Source: an uncultured Oscillospiraceae bacterium
Lineage (GTDB): Bacteria; Bacillota; Clostridia; Oscillospirales; Oscillospiraceae
Direction of reading: 5' to 3'
Length of the DNA: 8,601 bases
NCBI GenBank assembly: GCA_934659415.1
Contig: CAKUHW010000035.1
Location: 1 to 8,601 of the forward strand
Under the pieces are notes generated by a model, which did no database searches, was not told the origin of the DNA, and saw only the letters and a program-made list of their open reading frames with translations. Positions within the stretch are counted from its first letter, which is position 1, and each line of letters starts with the position of its first letter. The position numbers were made by a program, and so were the translations under genes. Shown in pieces: positions 1 through 6,245 of the stretch.

Positions 1-48
1 GACGCCGCCCAGTATCTGGGCAAGGCTGCGTTCTTCAACCTGAAATAA
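1..48 (+). CDS. 3' end of an unidentified CDS (partial)
   Basis: Frame 1 is open from the window edge and ends at a TAA at 46-48. Fifteen codons remain, giving the C-terminus DAAQYLGKAAFFNLK. The end of a real gene is supported by what follows: a short spacer, a hairpin and a strong terminator, with the next gene converging from the other strand. The tail is too short for me to assign a family, and no function is claimed. Confidence 0.6.
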   Translation, partial: DAAQYLGKAAFFNLK

Positions 49-64
49 AGAAGTGTAAACTAAC

Positions 65-96
65 CCGTCAAAAAACGTCCTTAAGCTTTTTGACGG
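65..96. repeat. Inverted-repeat hairpin (copy 1 of a tandem 3'-end element)
   Basis: Perfect 10-bp arms CCGTCAAAAA (65-74) and TTTTTGACGG (87-96) flank a 12-nt loop that contains CTTAAG. It lies 16 nt after the stop codon of the upstream gene and 5 nt before the terminator hairpin at 102-138. It is not itself a good terminator, because no T-run follows on either strand. A related hairpin sits in the same position after cca (3804-3828). The role is unknown; a protein-binding site or a 3'-UTR RNA element would both fit. Confidence 0.65.
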
Positions 97-101
97 CCTG
101 G

Positions 102-142
102 AACGGCCCCGGCAGGAAGTTGTCCTGCCGGGGCCGTTTGTG
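102..142 (+). terminator. Strong intrinsic terminator between convergent genes
   Basis: A perfect 16-bp stem pairs 102-117 with 123-138 around a 5-nt loop (AGTTG) and is mostly G-C. On the + strand the stem runs into TTTGTGT, a modest T-tract, so it should end transcription of the gene stopping at 48. The convergent exonuclease gene stops at 154 on the minus strand, so the same stem probably also serves that side, although its minus-strand T-run is poor (GTTCC). Confidence 0.8.
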
Positions 143-153
143 TCCAAACTTAT

Positions 154-1110
154 TCACTGACGCTGCCGGACGGTGGCGGGCTGCTGCGGCCTTGCGCCGT
201 TTTTCCTCCGCCTTCTTTTTCGCAGCGCCCGGCAGCGGAGGGGCTCATTGCAAAGGGCAGAGCGAAAGGTGCGCTCCACCTCCTCGGTGAGGAGCGGAAC
301 GGCCCGCCGGCCGCGCCAGCTGCCGTCCGCCAGCTGCGCAAGTGTGATCCGGCAGGGGAAAAGCCCGTGCTCAGGGCAGGAAAGGCCTCCGAAATACCGC
401 GTGTGGCAGGGATACCAGACGGATATGGCGCACGGTTGTCCGCAGACCGGGCAGGGTACTCTGCGGGTGCGGCGGCTGTTCAGCAAGTCCTCCGCCGTAT
501 CAAAGGGGCCGAGCTTCACTCTGGGCTGTGCGGGATAAGACGCGGCGGAGAAGGAGAAACCTTTGGCCGGGTCCGGGGCGGGACAGGGGGAGAGCAGTGC
601 TTCCGGCGCGATCCACGCCCCGGACAGCGCGGCGTAAAGGGCGTCATGCAGAGCGTTGTGAAAGGAAAAGCAGTCCGGGATACGGCAGTAGGCGGCGGCC
701 CATTCCAGCGAGAGCTGCCGGTCCGCGCCGACGGTCCGGCCAAAGGCGGCCTGAAGGTCAAGACAGCATTCCGCCGGAGGTGCAGGCAGCTGCCAGCGGG
801 CGGCGTTTTCGCCCAGCACCTTCAGGTCTTGATTTCCCCAGGCGGCAAATTCCCGGTCCGGACCGCACCAGACGAGAAAGTCAGCATAGGCTGCGGAAAA
901 ATCGGTGCAGGAAGCCAGGCTCAGCGCGGCGTCCGGCAGCTTTTTGGATTGCGGCGAAAGCTTTTTGTGCACCGTTGGACGCACATAGGCGTTGAATGTG
1001 CCGGAGATACGCCCGCCGAGGGAGGAAAGGCGGACGGCCCCGATTTGCAGGATCTCATGGAAGGGCTCGCCGCCGCAGCCCTGATCCCATTCCAGATCGA
1101 ACACTATCAC
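154..1110 (-). CDS. DEDDh-family 3'-5' exonuclease with Cys-rich C-terminal region
   Basis: This predicted 318-aa protein has an RNase T/DnaQ-like exonuclease fold that should remove nucleotides from nucleic acid 3' ends using two metal ions. All DEDDh residues are visible: D5 and E7 in IVFDLEW, D95 in AAWGNQD, and H151 and D156 in FHNALHDA. A second region at about 218-253 holds CPVC (220-223), C235, CPEH (245-248) and C253, which looks like a zinc-binding module. The tail (295-318) is very basic (RALRKRRRRKNGAR), possibly binding nucleic acid. I chose the GTG start at 1110 because GAGG lies 7 nt upstream and the protein then begins MIVFDLEW, as relatives do. An in-frame ATG at 1140 and longer forms lack a ribosome site. 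The gene follows the PRK06851 gene and has its own promoter at 1186-1214. The substrate is unknown; RNA is plausible. Confidence 0.85.
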   Translation of the reverse strand: MIVFDLEWDQGCGGEPFHEILQIGAVRLSSLGGRISGTFNAYVRPTVHKKLSPQSKKLPDAALSLASCTDFSAAYADFLVWCGPDREFAAWGNQDLKVLGENAARWQLPAPPAECCLDLQAAFGRTVGADRQLSLEWAAAYCRIPDCFSFHNALHDALYAALSGAWIAPEALLSPCPAPDPAKGFSFSAASYPAQPRVKLGPFDTAEDLLNSRRTRRVPCPVCGQPCAISVWYPCHTRYFGGLSCPEHGLFPCRITLAQLADGSWRGRRAVPLLTEEVERTFRSALCNEPLRCRALRKRRRRKNGARPQQPATVRQRQ

Positions 1111-1185
1111 AAGGTAACCTCGTTCCTGGGTGTATTGCATGGCGGCCCAGCAGGGACAGACCGCCTGCCGCGGCCGCGCCCTGGC

Positions 1186-1214
1186 ATTATAGCACAGGCC
1201 GGAGGGAAAATCAA
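1186..1214 (-). promoter_or_regulatory. Sigma-A promoter for the exonuclease gene
   Basis: On the minus strand, TTGATT (1209-1214) is followed by exactly 17 nt and then a consensus TATAAT (1186-1191). TG at the extended -10 position (TGCTATAAT) strengthens it. Transcription would start near 1179, leaving about 70 nt of leader before the GTG start at 1110. The -35 box contains the TGA stop of the upstream ATPase gene, so the exonuclease can be expressed independently of that gene. Read from sequence only. Confidence 0.75.
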
Positions 1215-2302
1215 ACAGCGTCGGATCTGGACGCAGTCTGGTCCAGCAGCATTGCCGACAGCTCATCGGCCGCGGCATAGACGCCGTCGAAGTCCACATG
1301 GGGGTTGTAGATCTGCTCCAGCTCATCGTGGGTGCGCTTTGCCTGCGCCAGGCAGTTGACCCCTTCTTCCTCCAACGCGGCCGCTACCTTCCGGGTAAAA
1401 CGCAGCTGCGGTCTGCGTGCGCGAAGCTCCTCGCTGTCTGCCATGGCATCCAGGCGCAGGTGCCGATAGGCGCGGCGGGGCCAGGGAGCCTCCGGCGCTG
1501 AGGTGACAAAAGCCAGGGACAGGTCTGGCAGCAGCAGATGGGCAAGCCTGTGCGGGGCAAGGGGGTCGGGGCAGACGATGACCCGGTGCTCTGCCGCCTG
1601 GGCAGCGGTGAGGATAGGGGCGAGCAGACTGTGGGCCAGCCCGCTGCCGTCGCTGAGACTGTAGACCCGTTCCGCCTGCGCGCTCACGGTGTCCCAGAGC
1701 ATGACGCTGCCCCGGTGGGTAAGGGCGGAGAGAAAACGGTATTCCGTACCGCCGTGTCCGCCGCTCCTCTTCAGCTCTCTTTTGATGATACCGGCGGCCC
1801 GCCTTTCCAGATGCCTGCGTACCTCGGGCCGGTCTGCGGCCTCCTGCAGATTGCGGCGTAGCTCTCCTGCGGCGCCCAGACAGCGGTATGCCTGCTGATA
1901 GTGCTCTTTGTACTGCTCGGTCGTGGACTGCAGCTGTGCCCGGAGGGGGCGCAGCGCGGCGCAGTCGTAGAAGCGGCTCAGGTCCACATAGCGGTCCAGC
2001 GCGCCCGGGCAGCGGGGCTCGATCACATGAGGGGCGGTGCCGTCCAGAATGACGGCGCCCAGCCCGGGCAGGAGCACCCCGTCCAGGGAATCCGGATCGC
2101 CCGAGCAGAGGATCTCTTCGGCGGGCTGCCCGGCAGCCTGCGCGTGACGGGCCACGCGCCGCATAAAGGAAGATTTGCCGCAGCCCGGCCCGCCTTTCAG
2201 AATGTATACCTGCTCTATACGCCGGGAATCTGAGAGAGTGGAGTAGAGCGAATAAAATCCCGCGGGGGAATTTGACCCGAGAAAGTACTGAATCTGGGAC
2301 AT
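1211..2302 (-). CDS. PRK06851-family P-loop ATPase of unknown function
   Basis: This 363-aa protein is probably cytoplasmic. It opens with the family's typical stretch (YFLGSNSPAGFYSLY, 6-20) and a clear Walker A motif, GGPGCGKSS (37-45). ILDGTAPHVIEPRCPGA (85-101) is a hallmark of the group and may include the Walker B aspartate. The second half repeats the layout of a P-loop domain, but the place of its Walker A reads SLSDGSGLAHSLL (215-227) without the lysine, so only the first site is likely to bind ATP. LLLPDLSLAFVTSA (256-269) is another typical segment. The ATG at 2302 has CCTCCT (that is, AGGAGG) 8 nt upstream. The gene is divergent from cca and lies upstream of the exonuclease on the same strand with 100 nt between coding regions. 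Its biochemical role is not established. Confidence 0.85.
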   Translation of the reverse strand: MSQIQYFLGSNSPAGFYSLYSTLSDSRRIEQVYILKGGPGCGKSSFMRRVARHAQAAGQPAEEILCSGDPDSLDGVLLPGLGAVILDGTAPHVIEPRCPGALDRYVDLSRFYDCAALRPLRAQLQSTTEQYKEHYQQAYRCLGAAGELRRNLQEAADRPEVRRHLERRAAGIIKRELKRSGGHGGTEYRFLSALTHRGSVMLWDTVSAQAERVYSLSDGSGLAHSLLAPILTAAQAAEHRVIVCPDPLAPHRLAHLLLPDLSLAFVTSAPEAPWPRRAYRHLRLDAMADSEELRARRPQLRFTRKVAAALEEEGVNCLAQAKRTHDELEQIYNPHVDFDGVYAAADELSAMLLDQTASRSDAV

Positions 2303-2335
2303 TCCGGATGCCTCCTTGCTGTTTTTTTACACATC

Positions 2336-2365
2336 AGCCTATGCGGGGGAGGCGGCCCTTGCCAA
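2336..2365 (-). promoter_or_regulatory. Possible promoter for the PRK06851-family gene
   Basis: On the minus strand, TTGGCA (2360-2365, five of six matches to the -35 consensus) is followed after 18 nt by TAGGCT (2336-2341, three of six matches to the -10). The -10 is poor, so this is only the best candidate seen in the divergent spacer. Confidence 0.3.
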
Positions 2366-2378
2366 CCGGAGTTCCGGT
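2365..2378. promoter_or_regulatory. Short dyad in the divergent spacer, possible operator
   Basis: ACCGGA (2365-2370) and TCCGGT (2373-2378) form a 6-bp inverted repeat around GT. It touches the candidate -35 of the PRK06851-family gene and ends 6 nt before the -35 of cca, a position where a regulator could affect both promoters. A dyad this short in GC-rich DNA can arise by chance. Confidence 0.3.
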
Positions 2379-2383
2379 CAGAC

Positions 2384-2412
2384 TTTACAAAAAAGAGAAA
2401 ATAAAATAGAAT
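2384..2412 (+). promoter_or_regulatory. Sigma-A promoter for cca
   Basis: TTTACA (2384-2389) and TAGAAT (2407-2412) each match five of six consensus bases and are separated by exactly 17 nt. The start of transcription would be near 2419, just before the ribosome site AGGGGG (2421-2426), so the leader is very short, about 15 nt. Confidence 0.7.
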
Positions 2413-2433
2413 AGAAAAAAAGGGGGCGATGCT

Positions 2434-3780
2434 ATGAAGCTCCGGCTGCCCGCTCAGGTGGAGCGTGCCATAGCGCTGCTGCAAAGCGCCGGCCGGGAGG
2501 CCTATGTGGTGGGCGGTGCGGTGCGGGATGCCGTACTGGGCGCGGAGGTGCACGACTGGGACCTGACTACCTCGGCGCTGCCCGAAGAGCTGGTGCAGAT
2601 CTTCTGCCGCTACCCTGTGGCGGAGACGGGGCTGCGCCACGGAACGCTGACCGTGCTGCTGGATGGTCTGCCGCTGGAGATCACCACTTACCGCACAGAC
2701 GGGACCTATACGGATCACCGACGGCCGGACACGGTCCGCTTTACCCGTAGCCTGCGGGAGGACCTGGCCCGGCGGGACTTTACGGTGAACGCTATGGCCT
2801 ACGCCCCGGGCAGCGGCCTGACGGATCCCTTCGGCGGCAGGGAAGACCTGGCGCGGGGGGTCCTGCGCTGCGTGGGTGATCCGGAGCGGCGCTTTCGGGA
2901 GGATGCGCTGCGCATCCTTCGGGGCCTTCGCTTTGCCTCGGTGCTTGGGTTGGAGCCGGAGGAAAACACCGAAAGGGCGCTCCACAGGTGCGGGCCCCTG
3001 CTGCGCGCAGTGGCGGCGGAGCGGGTGCGCACGGAGCTCACCGGACTGCTGCTGGGAGAGCGGGTGGAGCGGGTGCTGCTGGAGTACGCCGACGTGGCGG
3101 CGGTGCCCATTCCGGAGCTGGAGCCCATGTTCGGACTGGACCAGCGCAATTTCCACCATGACCGGGACCTGTGGCGGCATACTGCGGCCGTTACGGCGGC
3201 GGCGCCCCGGACGCCGGTGCTGCGGTGGGCGGCGCTGCTTCACGATGTGGGCAAGCCCGCCTGCTTCTCCCTGGATGAGAATGGGGTGGGACATTTTTAT
3301 GGCCATGCGGCAAAAAGTGCAGAGCTGGCGAATCAGATCCTGACCAGGCTGCGGTTTGACAATGCCGGGTGCAAGCACATCCTCACCCTGATCCGCTGCC
3401 ACGACCTGCCGCTGCAGGCTGAGGCAAAGCAGCTTCGGCGGCTGCTGAACCGGCTGGGACCGGAGACGGTGCGCGACCTGATCGACCTTCACCGGGCGGA
3501 CACAGTGGGGCTGGCGCCCGCTTTTCAGGAAAGACTGGGCGAGCTTGACCGGGTGGAGGCTCTCCTGGACGAGCTGCTGCGGGCCCGGACGTGCTTTTCC
3601 CTGCGGGATCTGGCGATACGCGGGGAGGACCTGCTGGCCATGGGCCTCCGGGGGAAGGAGGTGGGCGAGACTCTGCAGGCCTGCCTGACGGCTGTTCTTG
3701 AGGAACGTCTGCCGAACCGGAGGGAGGAGCTGCTGGCCTTTGCCGGGGCCCACAGAGAGGACTTGGAAGATCGAGAATAG
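2434..3780 (+). CDS. cca: CCA tRNA nucleotidyltransferase with HD domain
   Basis: This enzyme adds or repairs the CCA 3' end of tRNA using CTP and ATP in the cytoplasm. The 448-aa protein is a class II enzyme. The head has YVVGGAVRDAVLG (24-36) followed by the metal-binding D41-W-D43, RRDFTVNAMAY (113-123), and the nucleotide-selecting EDxxR motif at E156, D157 and R160 within REDALRILRGLRF. The neck and body helices follow. The C-terminal HD phosphohydrolase-like domain shows H249, HDVGKP (270-275), H291 and H323-D324. The ATG at 2434 has AGGGGG 7 nt upstream and a good promoter before that. It is divergent from the PRK06851-family gene and ends at a tandem hairpin plus terminator. It could in principle be a CC- or A-adding specialist, since class II subtypes are hard to tell apart by eye; a full CCA-adding enzyme is the default. 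Confidence 0.95.
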   Translation: MKLRLPAQVERAIALLQSAGREAYVVGGAVRDAVLGAEVHDWDLTTSALPEELVQIFCRYPVAETGLRHGTLTVLLDGLPLEITTYRTDGTYTDHRRPDTVRFTRSLREDLARRDFTVNAMAYAPGSGLTDPFGGREDLARGVLRCVGDPERRFREDALRILRGLRFASVLGLEPEENTERALHRCGPLLRAVAAERVRTELTGLLLGERVERVLLEYADVAAVPIPELEPMFGLDQRNFHHDRDLWRHTAAVTAAAPRTPVLRWAALLHDVGKPACFSLDENGVGHFYGHAAKSAELANQILTRLRFDNAGCKHILTLIRCHDLPLQAEAKQLRRLLNRLGPETVRDLIDLHRADTVGLAPAFQERLGELDRVEALLDELLRARTCFSLRDLAIRGEDLLAMGLRGKEVGETLQACLTAVLEERLPNRREELLAFAGAHREDLEDRE

Positions 3781-3803
3781 TGGAGCAAATTTATCTTCCG
3801 CCT

Positions 3804-3828
3804 TGTCAAAACATTAAGGCCTTTGACA
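3804..3828. repeat. Inverted-repeat hairpin (copy 2 of the tandem 3'-end element)
   Basis: Arms TGTCAAA (3804-3810) and TTTGACA (3822-3828) flank an 11-nt loop, ACATTAAGGCC. It lies 23 nt after the cca stop and 4 nt before the terminator stem. Its minus strand aligns with the + strand of the hairpin at 65-96 over GTCAAA, a shared CCTTAA in the loop, and TTTTGAC. Function unknown. Confidence 0.6.
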
Positions 3829-3832
3829 GCAT

Positions 3833-3871
3833 AAGGCCCTGCGGCAGATCGCCGCAGGGCCTTGATTTTTT
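3833..3871 (+). terminator. Intrinsic terminator of cca
   Basis: A perfect 13-bp stem pairs 3833-3845 (AAGGCCCTGCGGC) with 3851-3863 around the loop AGATC. It is followed by GA and then six T's (3866-3871), a textbook + strand rho-independent terminator. The convergent glycosyltransferase gene stops only 8 nt further on at 3879, and the same stem may also stop its transcripts. Confidence 0.92.
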
Positions 3872-3878
3872 GGGAAAC

Positions 3879-5978
3879 TCAGAGAGGCCAGCTGGGGAAC
3901 CAGCGCAGGAACACATCGCTGTACCACAGCGGGATGTAGAGCCCGATGAGAGCGGGGTAGAACACCGCATACAGGGCGGCGGTGCAGCCGGTGAAGCCAT
4001 ATACGGCCAGCGTGCAGCCGGTCCGCCGGCGCTCCAGTATATCGTTCATGAGATAGGAGATGGAGAACACGAGGAACAGCATCGTGGGGAAATAGTGGTA
4101 GGCAAACAGGATGCGCCCGATGCCAAGCCAGGGGACAAACTGCGACAGCAGGGCGATGACGATGAACAGCCCCCGTCCGCACCTGCGGCGGATGGTCTGA
4201 ATGACCACGGCAATGAAGGACAGCAGCCCGCACCAGGACACCAGCGGGTTATTGAAGGAGGCAAACAGACTTTTGATCCCCTGGGAGGCGGCCAGGTCCA
4301 GGTCACGGTAGTAGAGGATGGGCCGCGCGTCAAAGATCCACTGATACCAGTAGGACTCATAGGGATGCGGCGTGTGGACGCCCTGATGGTAGGTGAGCAT
4401 AAAATGCTGGTTGCGCAGCATGATATCTACCGGGTCGGTGGAATCCCGGGGAATGGAGTCAAAGAAGCCCTGCCCGCTGTGCAGGTATCCGCCAAGCTTG
4501 GCAAAGGGCCAGCTGAGAGACTCCCGGGCCATGGCCCAGAAGGAGCCGGTATTTCCCGCGGCGGAGGCGTAGGGAAAATAGGAGACAGTGTAGATGCACA
4601 GGGGAATCAGAATGAAAAATGCTACGGACAGGCCGATGGTGCCCCAGACATAGGGGGCAAAGCGGGGCCGCCGGCTCTCTCCCACGGCAAGAGCCCACTC
4701 CCGGCCCTTGAAGATCAGTCCCAGCAGCCACAGCACCGCCAGACCGACGCCGGCATACACCACGGTCCACTTGCTGGCGCAGCCGATGCCCCAGAACAGT
4801 CCGCAGAGGAACAAAGGCAGGATGGACCGGCGCAGCCGGCTCCCGGCAGGGACCGACAGCCAGCGGTACATGAAGTAGTAGGACACCAGAATGAAGAACA
4901 CGCCGTAGGTGTCGATGGTGGCGATGCGGGTCTGCACCAGGTGCATAAAATCAAAGGCGAACAGGCAGGAGCCGCAAAAGGCCACGGCGGTTTTGCCGAA
5001 AAGGTTTTTCAGGAACAGATAGAGGACCGGCAGCATGAGCACACCGAACAGAGTGCCCATAAAGCGCCAGCCGAAGGGGGTCATGCCGAAGATCTGCACG
5101 CCCAGGGCAATGATCAGCTTGCCCAGCGGAGGATGGGATACCTCGTAGGGGTACACATTGTTCAGATGCTCCAGGGCGGTACGGGGATGGTAGATCTCGT
5201 CGAAGTAAGAGGAATTCATGTAGGTCGCCTTGGCAGCCCACTGGTCTGCCTCGTCGAAGAGCGCGCCCCCGCCGTCGGCGACATAGTCGGGGAGGAGAGG
5301 CTGATCGTTTTCCCCCCACAGGGCCAGCTCGGCTACCCAGAGCCCTTCCGGCCGCTCGACCTTTCCTGCGCTCAGCCGGAAAAACTTCGCGGTGATGGGG
5401 CCGTGGGGGAGTGCGGCGTCCTCGCCCTCCTCGGACGCGTTCTGGTCATTCACCACCCATTTCAGAAGCTGGCTGTAGGCCTGGGTAAGGGTCACACTAT
5501 CCCAGTCCTTGCCGTCCAGAGAGTATTCCAGCTCATAGCTGCCGGTGCCAAGGACGGTAAAATAGGACAGCTTGTCCACCGTGACAGGCTGGGAATAGGA
5601 GAAGCTGTAGGAGTCGCCGCTCTGAAAGACTGTGTAGGTCTGGGGACCGGCGGTGTTGCCCAGGCGGAAAAACGCGGTGGCGGCATAGACCGCGGTGAGC
5701 AGGAGCATGGGCAGCCAGTCCCGGCGCTCGAAAGGATGGCGCCTCAGCGTAAGCGTCATGCTGCGGGGCCTGGCCTCGGCCTCGGACATGGCGATCCACT
5801 CCAGAGAGTGCGGCCTCGGCCTGAGACAACGCCAGTAGTAGACGAAGAAAGCAATACAGACCCCAATGCCCAGAAGGGCAAAAATCGCGGCCGGAGCCAG
5901 ATTTCCGAAAAACCAGGACAGGCCGTACTGCACGCTTTCCCAAAGCCCGGCGGGCACCGCGGTGAGGAATAGCTTCAT
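3879..5978 (-). CDS. PMT/GT39-type membrane glycosyltransferase with discoidin-like insert
   Basis: This 699-aa multi-pass membrane protein of the protein O-mannosyltransferase type (GT-C fold) is expected to move a sugar from a lipid-phosphate carrier to an extracytoplasmic acceptor. Family marks are the catalytic-type Asp-Glu in SSYFDEIYHPRTALEHL (D260, E261), EVSHPPLGKLIIALG (279-293), LVQTRIATIDTYGV (347-360), YWYQWIFDARPILYY (543-557) and GRILFAYHYFPTMLF (621-635). Hydrophobic segments lie near 27-49, 89-104 and 285-322, with many more to about 685. The Arg-rich loop 50-87 should be cytoplasmic, which puts 105-280 outside. Within that loop, about 112-225 is beta-rich and resembles an F5/8 type C (discoidin) carbohydrate-binding domain (YELEYSLDGKDWDSV, 148-162). 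The ATG at 5978 was chosen because GGAGGT lies 7 nt upstream; an upstream ATG at 6140 adds 54 residues with no ribosome site. A possible -10 (TAAAAT, minus strand 6020-6025) has no good -35. Sugar and acceptor are unknown. Confidence 0.88.
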   Translation of the reverse strand: MKLFLTAVPAGLWESVQYGLSWFFGNLAPAAIFALLGIGVCIAFFVYYWRCLRPRPHSLEWIAMSEAEARPRSMTLTLRRHPFERRDWLPMLLLTAVYAATAFFRLGNTAGPQTYTVFQSGDSYSFSYSQPVTVDKLSYFTVLGTGSYELEYSLDGKDWDSVTLTQAYSQLLKWVVNDQNASEEGEDAALPHGPITAKFFRLSAGKVERPEGLWVAELALWGENDQPLLPDYVADGGGALFDEADQWAAKATYMNSSYFDEIYHPRTALEHLNNVYPYEVSHPPLGKLIIALGVQIFGMTPFGWRFMGTLFGVLMLPVLYLFLKNLFGKTAVAFCGSCLFAFDFMHLVQTRIATIDTYGVFFILVSYYFMYRWLSVPAGSRLRRSILPLFLCGLFWGIGCASKWTVVYAGVGLAVLWLLGLIFKGREWALAVGESRRPRFAPYVWGTIGLSVAFFILIPLCIYTVSYFPYASAAGNTGSFWAMARESLSWPFAKLGGYLHSGQGFFDSIPRDSTDPVDIMLRNQHFMLTYHQGVHTPHPYESYWYQWIFDARPILYYRDLDLAASQGIKSLFASFNNPLVSWCGLLSFIAVVIQTIRRRCGRGLFIVIALLSQFVPWLGIGRILFAYHYFPTMLFLVFSISYLMNDILERRRTGCTLAVYGFTGCTAALYAVFYPALIGLYIPLWYSDVFLRWFPSWPL

Positions 5979-6165
5979 AGTAAATACCTCCGGAAGGGCG
6001 GTCGATTTCTGTATAAGGTATTTTACTACGAAACGGCGGGAAAAGGAAGCCCAATTTTGCGGTGCATGGGATCGTGCAACATTAGCAGTCCGGCCGACCT
6101 CCTGCGAAAAGGAGCGTGATTTTTTGCAAACCGGCATCATTCACATTTAATTTACAACTGACCTA

Positions 6166-6194
6166 TTGACTTTTTGAGAGGGCAGTGCTACATT
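6166..6194 (+). promoter_or_regulatory. Sigma-A promoter of the hrcA-grpE-dnaK operon
   Basis: TTGACT (6166-6171) and TACATT (6189-6194) are separated by 17 nt, with AT-rich sequence upstream (6141-6158). Transcription should begin around 6201, within the CIRCE element, so bound HrcA would block the promoter. The register CATTAT (6191-6196) with a 19-nt spacer is a less likely alternative. Confidence 0.75.
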
Positions 6195-6198
6195 ATCT

Positions 6199-6225
6199 TT
6201 AGCACTCAGAGATGATGAGTGCTAA
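6199..6225 (+). promoter_or_regulatory. CIRCE operator (HrcA binding site)
   Basis: TTAGCACTC (6199-6207) and GAGTGCTAA (6217-6225) flank exactly 9 nt (AGAGATGAT). This is a perfect match to the CIRCE consensus bound by HrcA in class I heat-shock genes. It overlaps the predicted transcription start and ends 20 nt before the hrcA start codon, so it is also in the 5' end of the mRNA. It implies autorepression of the operon, relieved by heat when HrcA loses activity. Confidence 0.97.
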
Positions 6226-6245
6226 AAACGAGAGGAGGCGGAGGC

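Noticed and set aside
1111..1326. Longer N-terminus for the exonuclease (starts at 1326 or 1140)
   Set aside because: The 1326 start overlaps the upstream gene and lies before the promoter at 1186-1214. The ATG at 1140 has no ribosome site. The GTG at 1110 with GAGG 7 nt upstream gives the usual MIVFDLEW start.
367..1359. 330-codon + strand frame opposite the exonuclease gene
   Set aside because: It is antisense to a gene with a full DEDDh set. The translation is Gly/Arg-rich without motifs.
2215..3753. 512-codon minus-strand frame opposite cca
   Set aside because: It is antisense to a complete cca with all catalytic motifs. The product is low-complexity, rich in Gln, Pro, Arg and His, and has no ribosome site.
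3780..5972. 730-codon open frame on the + strand opposite the glycosyltransferase gene
   Set aside because: It is fully antisense to a gene with clear family motifs and hydrophobic segments. Its translation is rich in Gly, Gln, His and Glu with no domain, as expected from the complement of GC-rich codons.
6099..6125. Weak hairpin CTCCT/AGGAG followed by six T's upstream of the heat-shock promoter
   Set aside because: The stem is only 5 bp and five bases separate it from the T-run. No + strand gene reads into it, since the neighbour is divergent, so it is unlikely to be a terminator.
6219..6245. Upstream GTG start extending hrcA by nine codons
   Set aside because: The GTG lies inside the CIRCE arm, has no ribosome site, and adds residues absent from the family. 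The ATG at 6246 has AGGAGG at the right distance.
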